Source of the DNA: Pseudoalteromonas luteoviolacea
GTDB lineage: Bacteria; Pseudomonadota; Gammaproteobacteria; Enterobacterales; Alteromonadaceae
Direction: 5' to 3'
DNA: 64,000 nt
Assembly: GCF_001696455.1 (NCBI RefSeq)
Contig: NZ_MAUJ01000008.1
Coordinates: 210,823 to 274,822, forward strand
Within the stretch, counting starts at the first letter, position 1. Each line of letters starts with the position of its first letter. The position numbers were made by a program, and so were the translations under genes. The notes under the pieces are model-generated. The model made no database searches, was not told the DNA's origin, and saw only the letters and a list, made by a program, of their open reading frames with translations. This document shows, in pieces, positions 55,324 to 64,000 of the stretch.

Positions 55324-57921
55324 CTATACGGCTTGCTGAATAATGACACTTTCAGCTTTTTTAGTGTATTGAGGCATGTGATGGAAGTTCAGATAGCGAT
55401 AAGTATCAGCTGCTGTCGCATTGATCTTGGTCGCATATTCTTGGTATTCATCAGGCGACGGTAATCGCCCAGTAATCGCAGCAACTGCGGCCAGTTCAGC
55501 GGATGCTAAAAACACGTTTGCGCCCGTGCCTAAACGATTAGGGAAGTTTCGTGTCGAAGTTGAAACAACCGTGGCCTGATCCGCAACACGGGCTTGGTTC
55601 CCCATGCAAAGCGAACACCCCGGTGTTTCAATACGCGCACCAACACGCCCATAAATACCGTAATACCCTTCATCGGTTAACTGGTCTCGGTCCATTTTAG
55701 TTGGTGGTGCTATCCACATTCGTGTGGGTAATTGCCCCTTAAAGCCATCTAACAACTTGCCCGCGGCTCTAAAATGCCCGATATTGGTCATACAAGAGCC
55801 AATAAACACCTCATTGATCACTTCGCCCTGTACCGTTGAAAGTAGCCGAGCATCATCAGGATCGTTTGGCGCACATAAAATCGGCTCTTTAATCTCACTC
55901 AGGTCAATATCAATAACATGTGCATACTCCGCGTCCTTGTCCGCCACCATCAATTCTGGACTTGCGAGCCAAGCTTCCATTTTGGAAATTCGTCGCTCTA
56001 TAGTACGCACATCACCATATCCTTCGGAGATCATCCACTTGAGCATCACAATATTTGAATTCAAGTACTCCTCAATTGAAGACTGAGACAACTTAACTGT
56101 ACACCCTGCTGCCGAGCGTTCAGCCGAAGCATCTGAGAGTTCAAAAGCTTGCTCTACTGTTAAATGCTCTACACCCTCGATCTCTAAGATGCGACCAGAA
56201 AACTCATTCACTTTACCTTTCTTTTCTACCGTCAGGAGGCCTTGTTTAATAGCATAGTAAGGAATTGCATGAACCAAATCACGCAATGTGATGCCTGACT
56301 GCATATCGCCTTTGAAGCGAACCAAAATGGACTCTGGCATATCAAGTGGCATCACCCCCGTTGCCGCAGCAAACGCCACCGCGCCGGACCCGGCTGGAAA
56401 TGAAATACCCAAGGGGAAACGCGTATGAGAATCTCCCCCTGTACCAACCGTGTCAGGTAACAACATACGATTTAGCCAAGAGTGGATAACACCATCCCCC
56501 GGGCGTAAAGATACGCCACCGCGATTCATCATAAAATCCGGTAGTGTGTGATGGGTGTTGACATCGATTGGTTTTGGATAAGCTGATGTATGGCAGAAAG
56601 ACTGCATAGTCAAATCCGCAGAAAAGCCTAAGCAAGCCAGATCTTTAAGTTCATCTCTAGTCATAGGGCCAGTGGTATCTTGCGAACCCACGGTCGTCAT
56701 TTTAGGCTCACAGTATTGACCTGGGCGCACACCGTCTACACCACACGCTTTACCAACCATTTTCTGGGCCAGCGTAAAGCCTTTCCCCGTCTCGTTTGCC
56801 TGGATAGGTTTTCGAAAGATGGTTTCTTGCTCAAGACCTAAAGATGTCCGTGCTTTCTCAGTCAATCCTCGGCCTATGATCAGTGGGATACGCCCTCCGG
56901 CTTGCACCTCATCCAGTATCACTTCCGACTTAAAGGAAAATGTAGAGAGCACCTCTTCTGTACCATGGCGTTTGACCACACCTTCATAGGGGTAAATATC
57001 GATTTGGTCACCCATCGCCAAATTTTCGACTGGTAACTCAATGGGTAATGCACCCGAGTCTTCCATCGTATTAAAGAATATGGGTGCAATTTTGCCCCCT
57101 AAACACACACCACCTACTCGCTTGTTTGGCACATAAGGAATATCCTCTCCCATAAACCAAAGTACCGAATTGGTCGCTGATTTACGAGACGAACCAGTAC
57201 CAACGACATCTCCCACATAAGCCAGAGGAAGCCCTTTCTTTTTTAAGGCTTCTAGTTGAGATATAGGACCAATCTCACCATGCTTTTCAGGAACAATGCC
57301 CTCCCTTTCATTCTTTAACATCGCCAAAGCATGCAGCGGAATATCAGGGCGTGACCACGCATCAGGGGCAGGAGAGAGATCGTCAGTATTCGTTTCACCC
57401 GTTACTTTAAATACGGTGACTGAAATTTTCTCAGGTACTGCAGGCTTTTCGGTAAACCACTCTGCGTTGGCCCACGAAGTGATAATTTGCTTAGCAAATT
57501 GATTACCTTGTTGCGCTTTTTCTTCCACATCATAAAACGCATCAAACATTAACAGCGTATGGGACAACCTTTTTGCTGCGATGGGGGCCAGCTGTTCGTC
57601 ATCCAGTAAATCAACCATTGGCGCGATATTGTAACCGCCCAACATGGTACCAAGTAACTCAGCAGCATACGATTTTGAGATAAGTGGCGAAGTCGCCTCC
57701 CCTTTCGCGACCGCAGCAAGAAAGCTCGCTTTGACATAGGCAGCATCGTCAACGCCGGGAGGCACTCTATTAACCAACAGCTCTAATATAAACTCCTCTT
57801 CTCCTGCGGGTGGTACTTTTACAAGTTCAATTAATTCAGCGGTTTGTTGTGCGTCCAGCGGCTTAGGAACTATCCCTTGCGCTGCACGCGCTTCTACATG
57901 ATTACGATACTCTTGAAGCAC
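55324..57921 (-). CDS. acnB: aconitate hydratase B
   Basis: 865 residues from GTG 57921, exactly the E. coli AcnB length. The choice rests on AGAGGA seven bases ahead and on the family start (LQEYRNHVEARAAQGIVPKPLDA); an ATG 36 bp upstream lacks such a site. The TCA-cycle enzyme isomerises citrate and isocitrate and also handles 2-methylaconitate. The [4Fe-4S] ligands are the Cys of GSCMTNIGH and the CxxC of GCSLCMGNQARV. GTGGDSHTRFP is intact. Monocistronic. Confidence 0.96.
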   Translation of the reverse strand: MLQEYRNHVEARAAQGIVPKPLDAQQTAELIELVKVPPAGEEEFILELLVNRVPPGVDDAAYVKASFLAAVAKGEATSPLISKSYAAELLGTMLGGYNIAPMVDLLDDEQLAPIAAKRLSHTLLMFDAFYDVEEKAQQGNQFAKQIITSWANAEWFTEKPAVPEKISVTVFKVTGETNTDDLSPAPDAWSRPDIPLHALAMLKNEREGIVPEKHGEIGPISQLEALKKKGLPLAYVGDVVGTGSSRKSATNSVLWFMGEDIPYVPNKRVGGVCLGGKIAPIFFNTMEDSGALPIELPVENLAMGDQIDIYPYEGVVKRHGTEEVLSTFSFKSEVILDEVQAGGRIPLIIGRGLTEKARTSLGLEQETIFRKPIQANETGKGFTLAQKMVGKACGVDGVRPGQYCEPKMTTVGSQDTTGPMTRDELKDLACLGFSADLTMQSFCHTSAYPKPIDVNTHHTLPDFMMNRGGVSLRPGDGVIHSWLNRMLLPDTVGTGGDSHTRFPLGISFPAGSGAVAFAAATGVMPLDMPESILVRFKGDMQSGITLRDLVHAIPYYAIKQGLLTVEKKGKVNEFSGRILEIEGVEHLTVEQAFELSDASAERSAAGCTVKLSQSSIEEYLNSNIVMLKWMISEGYGDVRTIERRISKMEAWLASPELMVADKDAEYAHVIDIDLSEIKEPILCAPNDPDDARLLSTVQGEVINEVFIGSCMTNIGHFRAAGKLLDGFKGQLPTRMWIAPPTKMDRDQLTDEGYYGIYGRVGARIETPGCSLCMGNQARVADQATVVSTSTRNFPNRLGTGANVFLASAELAAVAAITGRLPSPDEYQEYATKINATAADTYRYLNFHHMPQYTKKAESVIIQQAV

Positions 57922-58174
57922 AATATAATCCTCTTGGTGACGTGTTTTAATAAGCATTTTAGTATTTAGATTTATAACTGCTTATCTTTTAATCTGACAA
58001 TTTGATTATAAGGACTTTATATTTAGATGAAAATCTTGCAAGTTGGATTGGAAAGAATACTGATTATAAATTTTGTGAATACAATTTATGCGAGGTCTAA
58101 AGTTCGATGAATATTATTGTGGTTTTTACATTTGTCGCCGAGCCCGCAAAGCGAGCCCGACACACTATCAAAAA

Positions 58175-59233
58175 TTAACGCTTCACTTTAACACGCTCTA
58201 CCGAAATCACTTTAGCTTCAACGCGACGATTCGCAGTATGCGCTTCTTGATTATTACGGCTATCCAATAAGCGCTCTTCACCATACCCGACAGTAGATAT
58301 ACGAGATGCATTTATACCCTGTTCAATCAATTGCTTCGCTACCGAATCAGCACGTTTTTTAGAAAGCCACAAGTTGTAATCAGCTTTACCTAAACTAGAG
58401 GTATGGCCCTCTAAAACGACTGAAGTCTCTGGGTGTGCATTTAAGAACTCGACAACCGCACTAATATCATTCAGATATTGCTGAGATACTTGTGAATTGT
58501 TGTTCGGGAACCTCACTAATAAACTTACAGTCACCTCTTTATCTTCATATAAGCTACAACCCATTGCGTCAACAGCGTCGCTCATCGGTGTATTTGCACA
58601 GCGATCATTTTTATCTAGCACACCATCTTTATCGCTGTCTTTAGGTGCTGCAACCACAGTCGGCTGCGGTGCAGGTTGTGGTGCTGGTTCTACTTTTTTA
58701 GGGCTACTTTTCGTACCACCAAACATGTAGTTAATACCAAGCTTGGCACCCACATCCGTATAGCCTCTCTCTAATCCTTGATAGATCGCTGTTTCAAAGT
58801 TAGCCGCAAAATTATCTGTAAAGTGATGTCGATAACCAACACCCGCATTGGCAAACAAATTACTGTCAAACACATCAATAGATTTCAAACCAGCTAGCGC
58901 ATAAAATGGTCCACCGTCAAAATGATATAGACCATCAATACCTAAGCGATCGCCATCTACAGAACCACTTCCAGCACCTTCTAGATCAAAGTCCAGATCT
59001 GCATACTCAATACGTGCACTCCAATATTTATTGAAGCGATAACCTAACTCAGCACCCCAGCCTGTGGAGTTATCAATGCCCACTCCTCCGTTGCCAACAC
59101 CTCTGATATTTTCCCAGCTTGCATCGTAATAATCACCGAATACACCTAAGTAAACACCTTCTTCAATTTCACTCGCTTGTAATGAAGACACAGTAGCCAT
59201 CGCCACAACTATGCTTAGCATCTTAAGTTTCAT
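58175..59233 (-). CDS. OmpA/OprF-family outer-membrane protein
   Basis: 352 residues. Signal peptide (MKLKMLSIVVAMATVSSLQA), an eight-stranded barrel (~22-170; GWGAELGYRFNKYWSARIEYADLD), a Pro-rich hinge (VEPAPQPAPQPTVV), a calcium-binding thrombospondin type 3-like repeat (DSDKDGVLDKNDRCANTP) and a C-terminal OmpA domain (~235-345; VVLEGHTSSLGKADYNLWLSKKRADSV and the NRRVE end). The C-terminal domain binds peptidoglycan and anchors the barrel. GAGGG precedes the ATG. Confidence 0.93.
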   Translation of the reverse strand: MKLKMLSIVVAMATVSSLQASEIEEGVYLGVFGDYYDASWENIRGVGNGGVGIDNSTGWGAELGYRFNKYWSARIEYADLDFDLEGAGSGSVDGDRLGIDGLYHFDGGPFYALAGLKSIDVFDSNLFANAGVGYRHHFTDNFAANFETAIYQGLERGYTDVGAKLGINYMFGGTKSSPKKVEPAPQPAPQPTVVAAPKDSDKDGVLDKNDRCANTPMSDAVDAMGCSLYEDKEVTVSLLVRFPNNNSQVSQQYLNDISAVVEFLNAHPETSVVLEGHTSSLGKADYNLWLSKKRADSVAKQLIEQGINASRISTVGYGEERLLDSRNNQEAHTANRRVEAKVISVERVKVKR

Positions 59234-59338
59234 GTTTATTCCCTCTAAAATTCAGACTTTTTTAATTTGATGCCCACATAATAGTAGTCGATGACTTAAT
59301 AATTACTTAACACTACATAAGTATTTTTAATTATATTT

Positions 59339-61117
59339 CTACCCTTGATGGCCGAATAATACTTGATACAAACCATCTTCCTCTACTAAAGTCCGATGAT
59401 CTCCCGATTGCGTCACCCTGCCATCATCCAATACATAGATTATGTCTGCCTGTCGAATTGCGCTGAGGCGATGCGCAATTATTAACGTAGTTCTACCTTG
59501 TAGAAACTGACTGAGGTTCTTATGTATACGCGCTTCAGTTTCAACATCTAATGCTGAGGTAGCTTCATCTAAAATAACGACTTTGGGGTTAGCGGCAACC
59601 ATTCTCGCAATTGCTAAGCGCTGCTTTTGTCCTCCTGATAATCGAACACCATTGCGACCAACTACAGCTTCTAGTTGCCCTTCCATGTCTTTCACATTAC
59701 TCGCTAACTCTGCAATTTCTAGTGCATGCCATAGCTGCTCATCAGTACAGTCTCGACCAAGGCTTAAGTTTTCTCGTATCGTCGCATTGAAAAGGATAGG
59801 TTGCTGCAATACTGTAACTACGTGCTCCCGTATATGGTCATAGCCGATATCTTCTACAGAAATACCATTCACCATAATTTTGCCCTGCGACTTTTGATAT
59901 AAGCCCAATAGTAATTGCACCAATGTCGATTTCCCCCCACCTGATACAGCGACTAATGCAACCTTTTTTCCCGCTGGAATAGACATGCTGACATTACTCA
60001 GAATCTGCTGACCATCGTTGTAGGCAAAGCTCACACTTTCAAACTCAATACCAACTTGGGGAGCTTCAAAGGCTTGAGTTTTTGATTGCTGGCTACGTGG
60101 CTCAGTTTCATAATCTAATACTTGATTGAGACGTTGTAGTGCACCGGATGCACTATAGTAAGAATATTGAATACTTAAAATTTCCTGTACCGGCCCCATC
60201 ATAAACCAGAGGTAGCCAAAAACAGCAAAGATTTGCCCTACGGTCAATCCAGAAAATACCACCATTAACATTGCTATGGCCCGAAAGATTTCAAACCCTA
60301 GTAGGAATACGGTAAAGCTCAATCTATTTACAGCATCTGTTTTCCACTGCGATTGCACAGAATAATATCGAAGATCTTTGGCTGCGCTCATTACATTTTC
60401 GAAATAGCCATGCTCTCTACGCATCGCCTTTAACTGTGCAATCGCATCTAATGTCTCAACGAGGGCAGTTTGAAATGCCTCAAATGCGCTGTTTTTCTTT
60501 TTGGTTAAATGCTTTACCTGCTTGCCAAATTGCCGTGAAAAATAGATCACAGCAGGGTTAAGCGTGAGAATAATCAGACCTAATGTTAAATCTATCCAAA
60601 GCAACACAATAGCAGTACCAATGATGGTCAATAGACCAATCAAGAATCGCGACATAGTTTGGCTAATAAAGCCATCTAACGTCTCAATGTCGGTCACGCA
60701 TCTTGAGCTAATGGCAGCACCACCTTGCGTCTCAAACTCTCTTAATTGCACACGTGATAGGTGACTCAGAAGGCGAGCTCTGATCTGAAGTGATACATCC
60801 TTACCAATAATCGTAAATTGCCGAGATTGAGCAACCCCCAACAACAGCGCACCAATGCGCATGAGCATCACAGCGACCAAGATAGCGAGAATATATCCTG
60901 TTGGGCCATGCCAATCAGATGGTAATAACTGATCCATGAACTCTACAGCAATACCTGGTTTTTCCAGCAATACTTCATCGACCAGTAAAGGCATCATTAA
61001 AGGAATAGGCACGCTTACTAATGCGGCCAATAATGCAATAAGGTGCGCGAGAACCAAAGGCTTTCTATGTGCTAGCACCTGTCTCTGTATTTCCTTCCAA
61101 GTTAATGGTCCCGTCAT
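59339..61117 (-). CDS. ABC exporter, fused membrane and ATPase domains
   Basis: 592 residues from ATG 61117 (an upstream TTG at 61129 is in frame). Six membrane helices (~20-315) form an ABC type 1 exporter domain, followed by an ATPase with signature LSGGQKQRLAIARM, Walker B VVILDEATSALD and H-loop IIAHRLS. The Walker A is AVSGGGKST, with Ala where the first Gly of GxxGxGKS is expected. The substrate is unknown; the class includes lipid, peptide and drug exporters. It starts 15 bp after selO, so it probably shares that transcript. Confidence 0.88.
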   Translation of the reverse strand: MTGPLTWKEIQRQVLAHRKPLVLAHLIALLAALVSVPIPLMMPLLVDEVLLEKPGIAVEFMDQLLPSDWHGPTGYILAILVAVMLMRIGALLLGVAQSRQFTIIGKDVSLQIRARLLSHLSRVQLREFETQGGAAISSRCVTDIETLDGFISQTMSRFLIGLLTIIGTAIVLLWIDLTLGLIILTLNPAVIYFSRQFGKQVKHLTKKKNSAFEAFQTALVETLDAIAQLKAMRREHGYFENVMSAAKDLRYYSVQSQWKTDAVNRLSFTVFLLGFEIFRAIAMLMVVFSGLTVGQIFAVFGYLWFMMGPVQEILSIQYSYYSASGALQRLNQVLDYETEPRSQQSKTQAFEAPQVGIEFESVSFAYNDGQQILSNVSMSIPAGKKVALVAVSGGGKSTLVQLLLGLYQKSQGKIMVNGISVEDIGYDHIREHVVTVLQQPILFNATIRENLSLGRDCTDEQLWHALEIAELASNVKDMEGQLEAVVGRNGVRLSGGQKQRLAIARMVAANPKVVILDEATSALDVETEARIHKNLSQFLQGRTTLIIAHRLSAIRQADIIYVLDDGRVTQSGDHRTLVEEDGLYQVLFGHQG

Positions 61118-61132
61118 ATATTCTCTCAAAAA

Positions 61133-62563
61133 TTAAGTACCGCAGAATGTTTGATATTGTGTTGTGCCGGATTGAGGCGTGACCCACTTCTTTGGGTAGC
61201 TTCTGTATTCATAGGGTGATTTTAATGCTAATAGCCAATCACCTAACTGCTCGCTAGCGCCGTTACGGTAAAAATCACCGATGATTTCTTCTACTAATTC
61301 ATTACGCGGGATCAAAGCTGGATTCACCTTGTTCATTCTCTCAATCATGGCATCTTCAGAATATTGCTCCGTGCGCGCTGTCCATTGACTTAACCAAGCA
61401 TCTAGCTCTTCGGACAACGGGTATTGTTCCTGTAGCATATTCATAGTGTGAGCTGTAAGCCCGGCAAACGTATTTGTATAATCTAGTTGGTGCGTTGTCA
61501 TCAACTCTAACAACTCGTTAATTAAACTTTGATCTTCGTCATTCCAGTCCAGTATACCAAGTTTATCTTGCCATAATCGGCGATACCCTTGGTTAAATGT
61601 TTCTGAGAACTCTGCCAAACTTTTTGAAAATCGTTCAATCGCATTTTCTTGATCATCACACAGTAACAGCAATGACTCAGCCAATCTTGCACAATTCCAA
61701 CTGGCCATATTTGGCTGTTGTCCAAATGCGTACCGCCCTTGCGAGTCAATGGAACTGAAGACACGAGAAAATGAAAAGCCTTCCATCATAGCGCAAGGCC
61801 CGTAATCAATTGTCTCTCCGTTGACAAGAGTATTATCTGTATTCATTACTCCATGTATAAAGCCGACTTGTAACCACTTCAACATGAGCGCACACTGCGC
61901 TTGGCAAACACGACTAAAGAAAGCAAATACGCGCTCTTCCCCCTGCGAGGTGATATCCTCAAAGCTGTCATTGATACATAGTTCAAGAAGCTCTGACATG
62001 CTCTCAGGATCTTGTCTAAGCGCCAATAGTTGAAAAGAACCAACGCGCACATGACTACGCGCAACTCGAGCCACAACTGCGCCAGGAACATGACCTTGAC
62101 GATATACTGTTTGACCTGTAGATAATACAGCTAAACAATGAGTCGTAGGGACACCTAAGCTATGCATCGCTTGGCTCATAATAAACTCACGAACAGCTGG
62201 ACCTAATGCACAGAGACCATCGCCCCCACGAGAAAAGGAAGTCGCGCCAGACCCTTTTAACTGGATATCGTACTCTGCCCCTGCTTTTCCTGTAAATGAA
62301 CCTATCAAGTGCGCACGTCCATCACCAAGCAGAGGGTTAAAATGCCCAAATTGATGTCCTGAGTAAGCTAAGCTCACACTTTCACTTTCAGGCAAAGCAG
62401 TTTGGCCAGATAGGTAGTTTAAAACCTCGCTTGATTGCCACTTGAGACCGCTGTCTTCATTCAGCTGTTCATTGATTAACAGCACTTCTGATTTTTCAAA
62501 TACATTAGGGCTGCTCGGCACAGCAAACTCATTACCTAGTTTATTATAACGAGAATAAAACAT
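61133..62563 (-). CDS. selO: protein adenylyltransferase SelO (YdiU/UPF0061)
   Basis: 476 residues. A pseudokinase-fold enzyme that transfers AMP to Ser/Thr/Tyr of proteins, linked to oxidative stress. Diagnostic blocks: LAYSGHQFGHFNPLLGDGRA, QLKGSGATSFSRGGDG, LGVPTTHCLAVLSTG, and GFIHGVMNTDN with the metal-binding Asp. The two cysteines that form a redox switch in E. coli SelO appear to be kept (WNCARLAE and the C-terminal TFCGT). It follows the Tag-like gene by three bases. Confidence 0.95.
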   Translation of the reverse strand: MFYSRYNKLGNEFAVPSSPNVFEKSEVLLINEQLNEDSGLKWQSSEVLNYLSGQTALPESESVSLAYSGHQFGHFNPLLGDGRAHLIGSFTGKAGAEYDIQLKGSGATSFSRGGDGLCALGPAVREFIMSQAMHSLGVPTTHCLAVLSTGQTVYRQGHVPGAVVARVARSHVRVGSFQLLALRQDPESMSELLELCINDSFEDITSQGEERVFAFFSRVCQAQCALMLKWLQVGFIHGVMNTDNTLVNGETIDYGPCAMMEGFSFSRVFSSIDSQGRYAFGQQPNMASWNCARLAESLLLLCDDQENAIERFSKSLAEFSETFNQGYRRLWQDKLGILDWNDEDQSLINELLELMTTHQLDYTNTFAGLTAHTMNMLQEQYPLSEELDAWLSQWTARTEQYSEDAMIERMNKVNPALIPRNELVEEIIGDFYRNGASEQLGDWLLALKSPYEYRSYPKKWVTPQSGTTQYQTFCGT

Positions 62564-62566
62564 ACT

Positions 62567-63256
62567 TTAGACACTCTGAATTGCATTATCGCCAACACTA
62601 AATGCGATTATCTGACTAATGGCTGTCATGGACAAACCGCTTGACTCTTGTAGCTCGTTGAAATGTGCTTGCGCCGCTTTCAACGACTTGAGACTTTGTA
62701 ATCCACCCTCGATCAGCTTATTGGCACGTAAATAAGTCTCTACATCTTTAGTCAGCAAAAAAGTATCCTTACCTAAAGCTCTAAGAGCAAAAGGCCCAGT
62801 ATTACCACCTAATCGATTGCCCTTCTTTTTAAGCATAAGCCATAAATCGATAATATTACTACTTGGCCAGTGGGCAACCAATTCACTGAATGAGCCATGT
62901 TCTTGCTGAACTTCATAAATCATATGGCAATTTATCGCGATACTTTGTACTTTTTTAAAATTGCGAATGATACGCTCATCTTGTGATCTTTGCTCATACA
63001 TATCAGGGGACATATACAGTAACTTATCTACTGAAAAATCCCAGAATACTTCCCTAAATCCATCCCACTTCGAATTAACAACAGACCAGTAGAAGCCGGA
63101 CTGAAATATTTTCCGCGTAAACTCTTCTAACCAAACGTCATCGCTATAAGTTGCCAATACCGCCTCTTTCTGCGGTTTATTTAACAAGTTGCGTAGATTA
63201 GATTCACCACCTTTACGCTCGCATGCTCTTTCGTATATGTCGTTAAACGGATTCAC
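62567..63256 (-). CDS. DNA-3-methyladenine glycosylase I-like protein
   Basis: 229 residues from GTG 63256, with GAGG upstream. The central part follows Tag: FTRKIFQSGFYWSVVNSKWDGFREVFWDF, then SPDMYEQRSQDERIIRNFKKVQSIAINCHM, matching the Tag stretch in which a helix-hairpin-helix and aromatic pocket recognise 3-methyladenine. The N-terminal CxW-like zinc site of Tag is not seen, and the C-terminus differs. It may be a diverged family member with a different substrate. First gene of the set with selO and the ABC exporter. Confidence 0.7.
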   Translation of the reverse strand: MNPFNDIYERACERKGGESNLRNLLNKPQKEAVLATYSDDVWLEEFTRKIFQSGFYWSVVNSKWDGFREVFWDFSVDKLLYMSPDMYEQRSQDERIIRNFKKVQSIAINCHMIYEVQQEHGSFSELVAHWPSSNIIDLWLMLKKKGNRLGGNTGPFALRALGKDTFLLTKDVETYLRANKLIEGGLQSLKSLKAAQAHFNELQESSGLSMTAISQIIAFSVGDNAIQSV

Positions 63257-63680
63257 TTACCCCCCTCAGGTTATTTCCTAATACGCCTCTCGCTTATAAT
63301 AGTCTCATATATATTGCCCACGGAACACACTGTGGTAGTAGGGGTATTGTTCCAGGTGATTTCAAATTTCAAGTAAAGTTTGAGAGTCGCTCTACGCTAG
63401 CCTAATGTATTAAGGAGCAAAAATTGGCGATAAGGAACGCAGTGAGCACGCTTCTTTTGCGCAAGTGTAGTGCAAAGGATTAACGATAATGAGCGCAGCG
63501 AATACGTTTGCTTTGCGCAAGGTGAAATAAGCGATTTTAACAACTGATGAGGGATTGGTGATCCATCCATTATGAACGACTTAAAATGATGCCAAGAGAG
63601 TCCATCTCAACGTCACTGAAAGTTGCTCTCTTCACCTTGCGCTAAAGTCGCGCTAAAGCACGATTTAGCACCATAAACGT
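63257..63680. other. intergenic region beyond the rRNA operon, with a diverged direct repeat
   Basis: About 420 bp without a supported gene. Two 37-bp units (63429-63465 and 63485-63521), both beginning GATAA and ending TTTGCGCAAG, align at 29 of 37 positions with an offset of 56 bp. Confidence 0.5.
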
Positions 63681-63711
63681 AAAAAACCCGTCGCATTTCT
63701 GCAACGGGTTT
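63681..63711 (-). terminator. terminator of the rRNA operon
   Basis: AACCCGT/ACGGGTT arms with an 11-12 nt loop, then a U-tract on the minus strand (As at 63681-63686). It lies ~10 bp beyond the 5S 3' end. Confidence 0.88.
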
Positions 63712-63721
63712 CTCTAATTGG

Positions 63722-63839
63722 GCCCTGGCAATGTCCTACTTTCACATGGGAAACCCCACACTATCATCGGCGCTATTTCGTTTCACTACTGAGTTCGGCA
63801 TGGGATCAGGTGGTTCCAAAATGCTATGTTCACCAGGAA
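63722..63839 (-). rRNA. rrf: 5S ribosomal RNA
   Basis: The minus strand carries the universal 5S landmarks: CCACCTGATCCCATGCCGAA, CTCAGTAGTGAAACG, TAGCGCCGATGATAGTGTGG and the closing GCCAGG that pairs with the 5' CCTGG. Length ~118 nt. Ends are set by alignment to the E. coli 5S terminal stem and may be off by 1-3 bases. Confidence 0.95.
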
Positions 63840-63952
63840 ATTCTGTATGCAAGATGTTTATCAACATCTTACTAAAATCTGGAAGCGTAATTAAATTCTT
63901 ATCGTCTACTTTTATTCTTAACTTCTAACAAATAAAACCACTTTGGCGTTGT

Positions 63953-64000
63953 ATGGTTAAGCCTCACGGGTAATTAGTACGAGTTAGCTCAATGCCTCAC
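63953..64000 (-). rRNA. rrl: 23S ribosomal RNA, 3' end only
   Basis: The minus strand ends with GAGCTAACTCGTACTAATTA followed by CCGTGAGGCTTAACC, the 3' end of gammaproteobacterial 23S rRNA. The gene continues past the right edge. The spacer to 5S is 63840-63952 and shows no tRNA. Confidence 0.93.

Noticed and set aside
63731..63928. Open frame of 65 codons near the right edge
   Set aside because: It is antisense to 5S rRNA and its spacer.
63840..63952. tRNA gene in the 23S-5S spacer
   Set aside because: No cloverleaf or GTTCRA T-loop sequence is present.

Overview
The window looks like chromosome of a marine gammaproteobacterium of the order Alteromonadales, most likely Pseudoalteromonas. 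This is inferred from the close family resemblance of its housekeeping proteins (S10-operon ribosomal proteins, PlsB, UvrD, AcnB, GlnA/NtrBC, TypA, SelO), two methyl-accepting chemotaxis proteins plus CheV, degenerate c-di-GMP proteins, and a 5S/23S rRNA sequence of gammaproteobacterial type. No database search was run. I see no prophage, insertion sequence, integron or CRISPR array; most of the window is core chromosome with a few accessory patches.

Layout. 1-389: truncated PAP2 phosphatase. 544-6110: rraA and a split histidine-utilisation locus (hutG; hutI diverging from its repressor gene hutC around a perfect HutC-type operator), with a degenerate GGDEF/EAL membrane protein probably co-transcribed with hutI. 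7164-11474: two chemoreceptors. 11531-12974: hemN behind a textbook class II FNR promoter. 13406-16980: accessory patch of secreted proteins (a Cys-rich phospholipase-A2-like protein and a discoidin/fibrinogen-domain protein). 17344-22524: complete S10 ribosomal operon with its leader, ending at a strong terminator instead of running into the spc operon; rplP carries a frameshift. 22806-27911: plsB (also frameshifted), tesB, EVE-domain protein and a K+ channel. 28113-35386: cheV, uvrD with a LexA box, tmcA, and a lone periplasmic binding protein paired with a CheW protein carrying a CZB domain. 35437-37260: typA. 37530-44789: a sigma-54 activator/kinase pair followed by a paired palindrome, a sigma-54 promoter and a three-gene MacAB-like ABC export system. 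45032-50461: the nitrogen regulon glnA - DUF4124 gene - glnL - glnG - cNMP-binding protein, with three NtrC sites and a sigma-54 promoter. 50500-50670: a small RiPP (class I lanthipeptide-like) precursor gene. 50884-52762: a class V aminotransferase and a 2-oxoglutarate dioxygenase. 53066-54993: lipoprotein and outer-membrane barrel. 55324-57921: acnB. 58175-59233: OmpA-family protein. 59339-63256: a three-gene set (Tag-like glycosylase, selO, ABC exporter). 63681-64000: the 3' end of an rRNA operon (23S end, 5S, terminator), transcribed leftward.

The most interesting items are (i) the double-glycine RiPP precursor with a 25-residue Cys/Ser-rich core and no modification enzymes in the window; (ii) the self-contained sigma-54-controlled efflux locus, whose predicted activator site is a 30-bp palindrome repeated at a two-turn spacing and whose activator has GAFTDA in place of GAFTGA; (iii) the CheW-CZB protein that lacks the zinc-ligand cysteine. 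The frameshifts in rplP and plsB both fit loss of a base from homopolymer runs in essential genes, so they are more likely sequence errors than real pseudogenes. Several start codons were moved downstream of the longest open frame because of promoters, ribosome-binding sites or family length (hemN, glnA, glnL, acnB, uvrD, tmcA and others).
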